Below are positions 24,275-31,723 of a stretch of DNA of 41,214 bases, piece after piece. The DNA comes from Bryobacterales bacterium (GTDB lineage: Bacteria > Acidobacteriota > Terriglobia > Bryobacterales > Bryobacteraceae), in the NCBI GenBank assembly GCA_003136575.1, contig PLEX01000217.1:1-41214 (forward strand), given 5' to 3'. Below the pieces are notes generated by a model, which worked only from the letters and a program-made list of their open reading frames with translations, was not told where the DNA came from and searched no databases. Each line of letters opens with the position of its first letter. Positions within the stretch are counted from its first letter, which is position 1. The translations under genes were made by a program, and so were the position numbers.

Positions 24275-24294
24275 ACACTGCACCAGTGTGGTGC
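24275..24294. promoter_or_regulatory. Operator-like interlocking inverted repeats upstream of the RHH gene
   Basis: ACACTG-CAC-CAGTGT (24275-24289) overlaps GCACC-N5-GGTGC (24280-24294). A minus-strand -10-like TGATAT lies at 24270-24275. Short symmetric sites over the promoter are typical of RHH autoregulation. Confidence 0.5.
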
Positions 24295-25086
24295 GGATAG
24301 CCGACAACCGGACGGCGCAGCGTTTACTACCCCGTTGCGCGGGGATCTGAGCTTAGTTCGGCGCCTCGCGAGGACCAGGCGCTGGCGCTGCGATTGAAAA
24401 GCGCCCGGCTCCGCCACAAGGCCAGATCGAGGACATCGACTACCGGGCAGGGATTGCCGCTGACCTCCCGCGGCACTTCTTTTCATTCCGCCTCAGGCAA
24501 TGCGCCGGCTGCGGGAGACACCGATCCCTCGCCGCCGTTGTCTGGAAAATATTCGGTTTTCAAAGATCAAACATCGTTGCGGCCGGAGGGCGGATGGTAT
24601 CCGCCTTGTTCCGGCCGCCAGTGAATCGAGCGGTATCTATATGGCCGATTAAACGCAACTGCTCCGCTCAGGGCCACTACGCGGGGTGCAGGCCCGCCCC
24701 CAACTCTTTACAAAATACGCCGGCGAACGATATTCTGCCCGCGCGGACATATGCTAATTTCGATGGTCCGCCCTCTGGTCTCCGACTCTACGTCCTTCGC
24801 TTGAGTCCGGAGTTTCGCACTCAGCGCCCGCTAACTGCACGGGCACCAGCACTCTTCAAACCGGTTTGACAATGTTCTTCCGTCGACGCGTACTACTTGA
24901 GCCAACGCCGTTATCCCTTCTGTTAAGCGCGAGGGAAGGTCCGGAAGTCCAGTTTCACCGTATTACGACGCTTCCTGGCCAGGAAGAAACTGTCGGGATT
25001 GGCTGGTGAGAGCCGTTCCCTGATTGAATTAGAGCATGGGCGGGAGGGGGTGGGTTTGGAAGTTATTGATTCTATTGCTTACACAG

Positions 25087-25149
25087 CTACCGGCTGAAAG
25101 CCGGTAGAATTGACGACGACTGAAAGTCGATGGTCGCGGCTGGAGCCGC
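25087..25149. repeat. Cluster of three hairpins, two with a CT-GAA-AG apex
   Basis: CTACCGGCT-GAA-AGCCGGTAG (25087-25107, 9-bp stem), CGACT-GAA-AGTCG (25117-25129) and GCGGCT-GG-AGCCGC (25136-25149) stand in a row. The first two share the same loop although the stems differ. Confidence 0.75.
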
Positions 25150-25341
25150 CTGCGACGCATTTGCGTGACCGCGCGCTGCCCCATTGCCGTTACGAGGTTC
25201 AGGAATCTTCAGGCTGTAAATCCGAATTTGATCGACCCCGAACATGTCTTGCCAGCTTGGCGTTGTCACTACCGGCGGTCAACACAACGGCAGACTCCCG
25301 TGTTCTAACGTTCCATCGTTCGCGGCAAATCGGAACGGGCT

Positions 25342-25369
25342 GCTGAAAGCTGACCGCCTGAAAGGCGGT
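25342..25369. repeat. Two further CT-GAA-AG hairpins
   Basis: GCT-GAA-AGC (25342-25350) is followed by ACCGCCT-GAA-AGGCGGT (25353-25369, 7-bp stem). The apex is the same as at 25087, indicating one dispersed family. Confidence 0.7.
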
Positions 25370-25661
25370 GGGATTAGACCGGGCGGACGGAGCTAAAATT
25401 CTTGTGAACGAAAAACGAGCAGCGTCTCATTGGCTCCATAGGATGCGCGAGTGGAGCTTCATGGGAATGATCCCCGAGAACACCGTTTGCAGACCGCCAG
25501 CAGCATATCTCCGGCCTGTCGATGTCGACGAAGCCGTTGCGCTCGGGCGCGCAACGGCCGAATGGCCGTTTGGGTTCGTCTGTTATCTGGCTGGGGTTTT
25601 GGAACGTCTGGCGCAGCAACGTTCCCCGGCCGGCCCAACCCACGCCGGAAACCGTCCCAAA

Positions 25662-27959
25662 CTACCCCTTCAATCGCAGCTGGCGGGGTTGTCTTGGGAT
25701 TACCTTCTCTTGTTCCATCTTCTGACGAATCCGCGCTAAGCCAAGTGGGTCGTTCATTTCGCGGAAACACTGCTCAAGCAGGGGATAGGTTATCGCGCGG
25801 GTTTCTTTGGAAGAGTGGCTCTCCAACGGGGCGAGGGCTTCAAGTGCTGGTTGAAACGCACTAACCTTGACATAACAATCCCCAAGTGCGTGACGGCAAA
25901 ACGCGTCGTTCGGTGTCTCCACTAAAGCAACGCTCAGAGCCTTGGCTGCATCGCGATACGCTGTAGAAGTACCGGATTGCCGCATCAACATGCCGTAACG
26001 CTTATAAATTCTTGCTCTTTCAGGTCCTTGGCGCGGCCCATGTTCTGCGGCCAAAAGATAATGCCGAAGCGCCATGGCCGTCTCGTGCGTTTGTTCCTCA
26101 TAGAATATCGCCGTCGCAAGGTGAATCTGCCAGCTGGTCGGATTACGTTCCAAGCCGAGCTTGTAGTACTGCTCCGCATTGGCAAGATCGTGATTCGCAA
26201 GGAAGTTATTCGCTACTTCAAGTAACGCCAGTTCCGGATTGCGTTCGCCTCGCCTGACTTGCTGAACCAGAATTCTCTGAGCCGGGTCAACGATCTCTTT
26301 TGCTTGATACCAATCATTCAGACGCTTGCGGACAGTTGATTCGTACCCATAAGTCTTCGTTATTTCCCGGTACACAAACGTATTCGTGACCGGCAGTAAC
26401 GAGTGCACTATATCTCGATAGCTCACGTCGTATTGCCGTTCAACGAGAGAGTAGTCCTTCATCTCTTCAAGTTCATCGGCGACAGTGTGAATCGGGAGAG
26501 CGGCGCCAGTGGCGATCGCCTCGACGGGAAGGGGCCGTCCAATCAATGACAGCACTTTGAGAACATTCTGCTGCCTGTCCGTTAGGTCGCTATACACGCG
26601 TCGAAAACTGAACTCAACCAGTTCGTCACCGTGCTTGCTCTGAGAAACAAGAGCGTCAGCCTCTTGAAGAGCCTTTTGGGCATCACGCAGGCGTCCAACG
26701 AACCATTCTATGACTAGGGGGATGCGATCACAGGAATCTGCGATCCGCAATTTTTCCGCATGAGCCAAGCCATTGAAGAAAAACTTCCTTACCGTTTTGG
26801 CCGCTTCATCAAGAAACTGGATCGCCTCGTTTGGCTCAAATGGGCCAACATCAATTGGTTGGGCGGCAACCCTAACTCTCGCTCGTCGTGAAGTTACTAT
26901 AGCCTTCGTAGGAAGCGGCAGCGCTTCAAGAAAATCGATTATGCGCGGATCGTCAACCGTTTCCAAGTTATCGACCAAAAGTAGCCCCCTAAACTGCGCA
27001 AGAATAGTTTTCTGGACCGCAGCCGCCTGAGTCTTAGGGTCGCCCTCCAATAGCTCGCCAAAGCCGGTGACGTCGCAAATCTCGCGTAGCAGATCCGACA
27101 AGGAAGATAAGGTTGGCGTGAAGGGAACTATTCCAGCAGACGTAAGTGCCCGATCCTTCGCGGTGAGGGAGACGATGAAATCGAATTGCTTTCTATCGTA
27201 AGCGCGCAGTGTTGCCCATACGGCTAAAGCAGTTTTACCCACGCCTCCTATGCCCGTGAGCGACGCCACGTAGGTTCGGTCGCTTAGGACCGCCTTGTCT
27301 AAAGTGTGGCATATAGTGTCTCTTAGCACAAAGCTGCGATAGTCAGGGCGGATGATCCTGAAGTTAGGCTCGTTAATAAAGTAGGCCGATGACGAACCGC
27401 CAATGTGATGCGCGGACTCATACTCCACAGCGGCGGAGCCCCGTATCACCCGAGTTTCATCGCCCTCTCTGATACAAAGATCGCCTGTCTTAAGGTACCG
27501 TTTTCCATCTGTCGCCGGACTATCCGCCATCGCGCGTAGGGTTGCGTGGCTTCTGGCGGGAACGACTGCGACTCCAAGATAACGCTGGTTGTACTGGATG
27601 AATTCACGGGAAAAGCTGACCCAGAAGCGGTCGCCTATATATCGTCGAAGCTTGTCGTTGAAAGGCTTTTGATCCAAGACGTTCGAACAACCAACAAAGT
27701 TAAAGTCTTTGTTGCGTATTCCGAATATCAGAATTCCGCCCTTCACGTTGTGGAATGCGAGCACGTCGGCGGCGATGGACGCCCACTCTGCCTCATGCCC
27801 CTTGGCCACTGCGGGAATCTCTTCTTTGTAGTCCCAGTATTCATCCTCCTTGAAAAAACCATAGCGAGGGGTTACCGGGGACCGCGAGAACATCAGGTCC
27901 AATATTCCCTTGATATCCCGGTTTGCTATGAGTTTATCGAATTTTTGCTGCCATTCCAC
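25662..27959 (-). CDS. Schlafen/AlbA_2-NB-ARC (STAND NTPase)-TPR protein (765 aa), candidate defence or signalling protein
   Basis: A GTG start at 27959 has GAGAGG as ribosome site. Residues of about 40-172 form an AlbA_2/Schlafen domain (DEYWDYKEEIP, IAADVLAFHNVKGGILIFGI, YLKTGDLCIREGDETRVI), a fold linked to nucleic-acid binding or RNA cleavage. Residues of about 205-480 are an NB-ARC-type STAND ATPase with Walker A GIGGVGKT (236-243), Walker B LLLVDN (326-331) and TSRR (356-359), then a winged-helix part. The C-terminal third (about 590-765) consists of TPR-like helices (NPELALLEVANNF, NAEQYYKLGLERNPTSWQIH). STAND proteins with N-terminal effectors and C-terminal sensor repeats are used in antiphage defence and signalling. 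The coding DNA looks less GC-rich than its neighbours. Role here is inferred. Confidence 0.88.
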   Translation of the reverse strand: MEWQQKFDKLIANRDIKGILDLMFSRSPVTPRYGFFKEDEYWDYKEEIPAVAKGHEAEWASIAADVLAFHNVKGGILIFGIRNKDFNFVGCSNVLDQKPFNDKLRRYIGDRFWVSFSREFIQYNQRYLGVAVVPARSHATLRAMADSPATDGKRYLKTGDLCIREGDETRVIRGSAAVEYESAHHIGGSSSAYFINEPNFRIIRPDYRSFVLRDTICHTLDKAVLSDRTYVASLTGIGGVGKTALAVWATLRAYDRKQFDFIVSLTAKDRALTSAGIVPFTPTLSSLSDLLREICDVTGFGELLEGDPKTQAAAVQKTILAQFRGLLLVDNLETVDDPRIIDFLEALPLPTKAIVTSRRARVRVAAQPIDVGPFEPNEAIQFLDEAAKTVRKFFFNGLAHAEKLRIADSCDRIPLVIEWFVGRLRDAQKALQEADALVSQSKHGDELVEFSFRRVYSDLTDRQQNVLKVLSLIGRPLPVEAIATGAALPIHTVADELEEMKDYSLVERQYDVSYRDIVHSLLPVTNTFVYREITKTYGYESTVRKRLNDWYQAKEIVDPAQRILVQQVRRGERNPELALLEVANNFLANHDLANAEQYYKLGLERNPTSWQIHLATAIFYEEQTHETAMALRHYLLAAEHGPRQGPERARIYKRYGMLMRQSGTSTAYRDAAKALSVALVETPNDAFCRHALGDCYVKVSAFQPALEALAPLESHSSKETRAITYPLLEQCFREMNDPLGLARIRQKMEQEKVIPRQPRQLRLKG

Positions 27960-27992
27960 GGGGGCCTCTCGGAGATCTTTCGGACGGTAGTG

Positions 27993-28404
27993 CTAAGGTA
28001 TTGTAGCGCGCGGGCGAGCAGCCCACCGTTTCGGCCGAGGCCGTCGAATTGGCACGGTGCTGCGGGTGGGCTCGGGACAACTTACGAGAAGTCCGAGAAC
28101 CAGCAAGAAAAGGGACGAGCTGCGCGCGGAATCGGACCGAAACAGCGCGGCCCGTTCGTCCCCACGGGTTCTGCGCCGGATGACAATGATGACGCCGCGA
28201 TGGGGCTGCGTTGCCGTGAGATGCAGAAAGTCGTCCCGGCTACAGGTCAGGAGTATGCAGCCGGCTTTATTGGCTAACTCGAGAACGGCTTCGTCGGAAG
28301 AATCGCCGGGAAGGGCTTCACGCAGCAACGTGACATTTGTGGCCAAGTTGTGCCAGCAAATAACTCAGGTCATCGGGGACGTCGTGATCGAGCAGGAATT
28401 TCAC
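27993..28404 (-). pseudogene. Frameshifted DUF5615 (PIN-like) toxin gene
   Basis: A GTG at 28404 overlaps the DUF433 stop by 4 bases (GTGA). It reads VKFLLDHDVPDDLSYLLAQL, the expected DUF5615 start with an early Asp. The frame ends 28 codons in. The family sequence resumes in the next frame as VTLLREALPGDSSDEAV, then GCILLTCSRDDFLHL and RGVIIVIRRRT. One extra base in AAATGTC near 28335 explains the break. The C-terminus after about 28135 is also unlike the family and may hold a second shift. Either the toxin is dead, or this is a recoding or sequencing artefact. Confidence 0.75.
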
Positions 28405-28664
28405 TCTGTAACGGAAGCCGTTTGCCGGGCAACGAGCAAGTCGATTTCACTGCGGTGGTCTTCATAATAGGCGAGGCATTCGTAAATCTGAGCTCTGGTC
28501 AGTTGCGGGAAACAGTTTGCCCTCACCGTGTCGATTGTCTCGCCATTCCGCAGCAGGCCGATAACGTCGTGAACGGCAATCCGGGTATTTTGCACAATGG
28601 GATTCCCACTCCGCACGCCGGCTGAACGGACGATGTACCGATACGTTTCCGAAACCGAACTCAT
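28401..28664 (-). CDS. DUF433 family antitoxin-like protein (87 aa)
   Basis: I chose the ATG at 28664 (MSSVSETYRYIVRS); the frame is open to 28706. The domain reads SGNPIVQNTRIAVHDVIGLL, NGETIDTVRANCFPQLTRAQ and IYECLAYYEDH, the winged-helix-like DUF433 pattern (family consensus GxPxIxGTRIxV). DUF433 genes are regularly paired with DUF5615 PIN-like genes as predicted type II toxin-antitoxin modules, and that partner follows here with a 4-base overlap. It appears intact while the toxin gene is frameshifted. Confidence 0.88.
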   Translation of the reverse strand: MSSVSETYRYIVRSAGVRSGNPIVQNTRIAVHDVIGLLRNGETIDTVRANCFPQLTRAQIYECLAYYEDHRSEIDLLVARQTASVTE

Positions 28665-28695
28665 ACTTTGATGGTACGGTTCCCCTGAGGGGGTG

Positions 28696-29538
28696 TCAAC
28701 TGTCAACTGCCGTGCTCTCTGGCCCCGAATCCAGCGTCGTCTCGGCGAGCAGCCAGATAGTCCCGGCGAAGAGTAGCGTGTCGAAGATGTAATTCATTGC
28801 TTCGACAGTTGGGGCGACCGCCATGAGGGGGATGTAGAGCAGCAGGACGCTCAGGGTCACCGTGATCGCGAGCCATATCGCGGCCAGACGAGTGCGGCGA
28901 TTGACGAGGACCGCGACGCCGGTCAAAAGCAAAAGCGCACCCATCAGATATCCCCAGAGAAGGCGGAGCGGGACCCATGTCGGCGTGAGTTTGGGAAGAG
29001 GAACTCCGGGCGCGACGTCGGGATGGAGGAAATATACGACGGCGAAGAAGACAGCGGCGACGGCGATCGAGAAGCGGCCGATGAGGGCCAGGCGGCCTCC
29101 GGCGAGGAGCCATGCGCCGCCACCGAACGAGAGGTCGCGGAACAGGATGACACATGTCATGCGCTCTTTGGGGCTGGCGACGACGTTCGGCAGATGGATG
29201 AGCAGAACGAAGAGGAGGAACATTACGCCCAGGAGGCTGGCGGACAATCGCACGAAGCGTTGAATCGCGAGGCTGACGGCAGCGGCCAGCAGGGCGATGC
29301 CTACTGCGTAGGTCACGAACAACTGCGCGGGCATCCAGGAGGGAACAACCTGCATGATGGTCTTCGCGTCGACCAGGTGCTCCATGCCGAAGGCGGCCAG
29401 GGCCGAAGCCACAAGTGCGGGGCCGAAGGCGACGCGTTTCCCGGAATCGAGAGATCGTTGCCTGCGAAGCGTAAACAATCCTATCCCGAGAAATACGATA
29501 CCGGCGAGAGATGGCCAAAGAACGGCAGGGGAAGGCAT
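28696..29538 (-). CDS. Polytopic membrane protein, DoxX-like (280 aa)
   Basis: About eight hydrophobic segments arranged as two similar halves, e.g. VLWPSLAGIVFLGIGLFTL, QLFVTYAVGIALLAAAVSLA, LLGVMFLLFVLLIHLPNVV, RLLWGYLMGALLLLTGVAVL and VTLSVLLLYIPLMAVAPT. Each half has the pattern helix pair plus LLxxPLM/HLPN, as in DoxX-related quinone-associated membrane proteins. Matching features are ALAAFGMEHLVDAKTIMQVVPSW and the later TPTWVPLR. The family call is by eye. It lies upstream of the DUF433 pair on the same strand, 31 bases away, but is probably unrelated functionally. Confidence 0.75.
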   Translation of the reverse strand: MPSPAVLWPSLAGIVFLGIGLFTLRRQRSLDSGKRVAFGPALVASALAAFGMEHLVDAKTIMQVVPSWMPAQLFVTYAVGIALLAAAVSLAIQRFVRLSASLLGVMFLLFVLLIHLPNVVASPKERMTCVILFRDLSFGGGAWLLAGGRLALIGRFSIAVAAVFFAVVYFLHPDVAPGVPLPKLTPTWVPLRLLWGYLMGALLLLTGVAVLVNRRTRLAAIWLAITVTLSVLLLYIPLMAVAPTVEAMNYIFDTLLFAGTIWLLAETTLDSGPESTAVDS

Positions 29539-29656
29539 AGAGCTTTAATTTTACGAAAAATCGGTTCGCGAAAAGCATCTAACAGTCCGCGTTTGTTGAA
29601 GTCGTTCGGGGCGTGTGCCATTGCCCGTAGCCAGGCTACTGGCCAACCTGTCAGCA

Positions 29657-29694
29657 GGCGGACGGGGGCGTCCGCCGCGGTTCCGGGGAACCGC
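29657..29694. repeat. Two back-to-back perfect hairpins upstream of the 29747 gene
   Basis: GGCGGACG-GGGG-CGTCCGCC (29657-29676) is followed at once by GCGGTTCC-GG-GGAACCGC (29677-29694). Both have perfect 8-bp stems. They lie in the 208-base divergent gap 29539-29746, which otherwise shows nothing clear. They may be dispersed repeats or transcriptional insulation. Confidence 0.75.
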
Positions 29695-29746
29695 CCCACC
29701 CAATCGCTGAAGCACATACGCAACTGTGCCTATACTGGGGAGTCAT

Positions 29747-30457
29747 ATGAGGAATACCAATTTCATCGCTTTAGCGTTCCTTTCTCTGACCGACCTATCC
29801 AGCGCAACTTTTCAGGCCCGAGCGCAGGCGGCGAAGGCTCCCTATCCGGCCATGGCTCCTCTCGACCGGTATTTGATGATCGATGAAAAGTCTGAGATTG
29901 CGCTGGCGCGCAGTGCCGCTCCAGCCTCCATTTCGGACGGAGCCGAAGTGATGGTGCTGGGCGGCACGGGATACAGGACTGCGGCGAAAGGCACGAACGG
30001 CTTTCTCTGTTTAGTGGAACGATCATGGGCCAACGCTACCGATGAAGCGGAATTCTGGAATCCCAAGCTTCGCGCTCCCATTTGTTTTAATCCAGCGGCC
30101 GCAAGAACCTTTGTGCCCATCTACCTGATGAAGACCAGACTTGTGCTGGCGGGAAAGTCGAAGGCCGAGATTGTCCGGGCGACCGCAGCGGCACTGGATA
30201 AGAAGGAACTGCTCCCGCTGGAGCCGGGGGCGATGTGCTACATGATGTCGAAACAGCAGTACCTGGGTGATCGGGATATGAGTTGGCATCCGCATCTGAT
30301 GTTTTTCGTTTCGGGGGACGCGACGAAAAGCTGGGGTGCCAATCTGGCGGGTTCGCCGATACTGGCGGCGGACGATCCTGAAGAACGGGCGACTATTATG
30401 CTTGTGCCGGTTGGCGCATGGTCCGATGGGACGCCGGTTCCGCCGATGGCGCACTGA
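29747..30457 (+). CDS. Secreted protein of unknown function (236 aa)
   Basis: The start is the ATG at 29747 with GGGGAG (29737-29742) before it; an open frame begins at 29726 but has no ribosome site. The N-terminus MRNTNFIALAFLSLTDLSSA looks like a signal peptide. The mature protein has RYLMIDEKSEIALARSAAP, GTGYRTAAKGTNGFLCLVERSW, PICFNPAAARTFVPIYLMK, GAMCYMMSKQQYLGD and WHPHLMFFVSG. I recall similar secreted proteins in Acidobacteria and Gemmatimonadetes without assigned function. Two or three Cys are conserved-looking (FLCLV, PICF, AMCYM). Confidence 0.8.
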   Translation: MRNTNFIALAFLSLTDLSSATFQARAQAAKAPYPAMAPLDRYLMIDEKSEIALARSAAPASISDGAEVMVLGGTGYRTAAKGTNGFLCLVERSWANATDEAEFWNPKLRAPICFNPAAARTFVPIYLMKTRLVLAGKSKAEIVRATAAALDKKELLPLEPGAMCYMMSKQQYLGDRDMSWHPHLMFFVSGDATKSWGANLAGSPILAADDPEERATIMLVPVGAWSDGTPVPPMAH

Positions 30458-30508
30458 CTCTCCACTCAAGAGGATCGTTGAGGAAGCAGCGCAGATCTCC
30501 GCGCGTTC

Positions 30509-31714
30509 CTAAAAAACGCGTTCGCGAAAGACAGCCGCCAGTCCCGCGGTGTTTTTCCGCAGATCGTAATCGAGCAGCACTCGCCGCCGCCCGGCTTTTC
30601 CCAGACTCTCGCGTAGCTCCGGGTCCGCCATCAGCCGCCCGATCGCACCCGCCATACCTTCCACGTCCGCCGGCGCCACGAGCAGCCCTTCTTCTTCGTT
30701 CCGGATCAATTCCGGCACGCCGTTCACCCAGGTCGCCACGCAGGGAAGCTCCATCGCCATCGCTTCCATCAGGACTACAGGCACGCCTTCGGCAAAGCTT
30801 GCGAGCGCGAATATGTCGCATTGCCGGTACAACGCGACGACCTCGTCCTGATTGAGCGGACCCTCAAAAACGACCCGTTCCCGCATGCCGATCCCCCGCG
30901 CGTAATCTTCGAGCGGTCTCCGGTCGGGTCCGCCTCCCACCAGGTGCAGACGCAGACAGCGACCGTCGGCAACCAGCCGGCGGCATGCGTCGATCAGGAC
31001 CCGCTGCGCTTTCACCGCCGCTAGACGGCCGACGCAAACGACATGAAACTCTTCGCCGCCCAGGTGTTCGCGCCGTGGCTCGTTCGGCTGAAACACATCG
31101 GGGTCCACGCCCAGCCGGCAAATCTCCACTTTCGGCCAATCCGCAGGGTCCGATGCCTGCATAGTCTGACTCTTCGCATAGTGGCTGATGGTGGCGACAA
31201 AACGCGCCGCCGCCACCTTTTCGCGCATCCGGAACGCGCTTTCGCGGAATTCGTCCGGCCCGTGAATCGAGATGGAAAAACTCAGCCCGAATATCTTCGC
31301 CGCGATAACACCCACGGTGGAGGAAAAATGCGTGTGCAGATGCGTCGCGCCCTGCGTGTGCGCCGCCTCCGCCGCTACGACCGCTTCAAGAAAATAGATC
31401 AGGTGATAAAGAAACGACCGCGGACCGCTTCCGCTCAGGCGGATCGCCAGCAGTAATCCGGCCAGATAGCCCGCGGGGTGGCGCAGCAGCGTCGCAAAAT
31501 GCGCCTTCACGAAATGCCAACCGGGCGGCAACACGGTGAAGGTTCGGGCACGCTCCGCACGCTCGTCCGCAGTCAGCTTTTCCGTGGGCCGGTCGGCGCC
31601 GCGGATAGCGATTGTCCGGATATCTAATCCCAGCGATCGCAGGGCCACAACCTCGCGGAGAATGAACGTGTGGTTCGTCGCGGGGTAGCGGCTGATCAGG
31701 TAGGCAATCCGCAA
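30509..31714 (-). CDS. Family 4 (GT-B) glycosyltransferase
   Basis: 401 aa with a GT-B fold. The N-terminal domain begins MRIAYLISRYPATNHTFILR and contains HLHTHFSSTVGVIAAKI and ISIHGPDEF. The C-terminal nucleotide-sugar domain has HVVCVGRLAAVKAQRVLIDA, LHLVGGGPDRRPLE, VVFEGPLNQDEVVALYRQCD and the ExxxxxxxE-type ASFAEGVPVVLMEAMAMELP with both Glu. The pattern is that of colanic-acid-type (WcaL/EpsF-like) transferases acting on exopolysaccharide repeats. It starts 9 bases after the heparinase stop, so the two form an operon. Sugar specificity cannot be read. Confidence 0.93.
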   Translation of the reverse strand: MRIAYLISRYPATNHTFILREVVALRSLGLDIRTIAIRGADRPTEKLTADERAERARTFTVLPPGWHFVKAHFATLLRHPAGYLAGLLLAIRLSGSGPRSFLYHLIYFLEAVVAAEAAHTQGATHLHTHFSSTVGVIAAKIFGLSFSISIHGPDEFRESAFRMREKVAAARFVATISHYAKSQTMQASDPADWPKVEICRLGVDPDVFQPNEPRREHLGGEEFHVVCVGRLAAVKAQRVLIDACRRLVADGRCLRLHLVGGGPDRRPLEDYARGIGMRERVVFEGPLNQDEVVALYRQCDIFALASFAEGVPVVLMEAMAMELPCVATWVNGVPELIRNEEEGLLVAPADVEGMAGAIGRLMADPELRESLGKAGRRRVLLDYDLRKNTAGLAAVFRERVF

Positions 31715-31723
31715 TGAGCCAGT

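Larger units (their letters stand above)
24295..25661. other. Gene-poor stretch of about 1.4 kb
   Basis: No frame here shows convincing protein character. Open frames exist but lack recognisable motifs and look like chance openings in GC-rich DNA. The part 25087-25369 carries hairpins with a common loop. The rest may be decayed coding DNA; I see no RNA gene. Confidence 0.5.

Noticed and set aside
24900-25085. Possible tRNA or other small RNA gene near the hairpin cluster
   Set aside because: I could not fit an acceptor stem plus T-arm motif, and no known RNA family was recognised.
25368-25739. A 123-codon plus-strand frame left of the STAND gene
   Set aside because: No signature I recognise; its 3' part is antisense to the STAND gene end and its start lies in a hairpin repeat. 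Cannot be fully excluded.
29731-29736. TATACT as a -10 element for the secreted protein gene at 29747
   Set aside because: It would put the transcription start at or inside the ribosome site; spacing is not workable for a normal leader.
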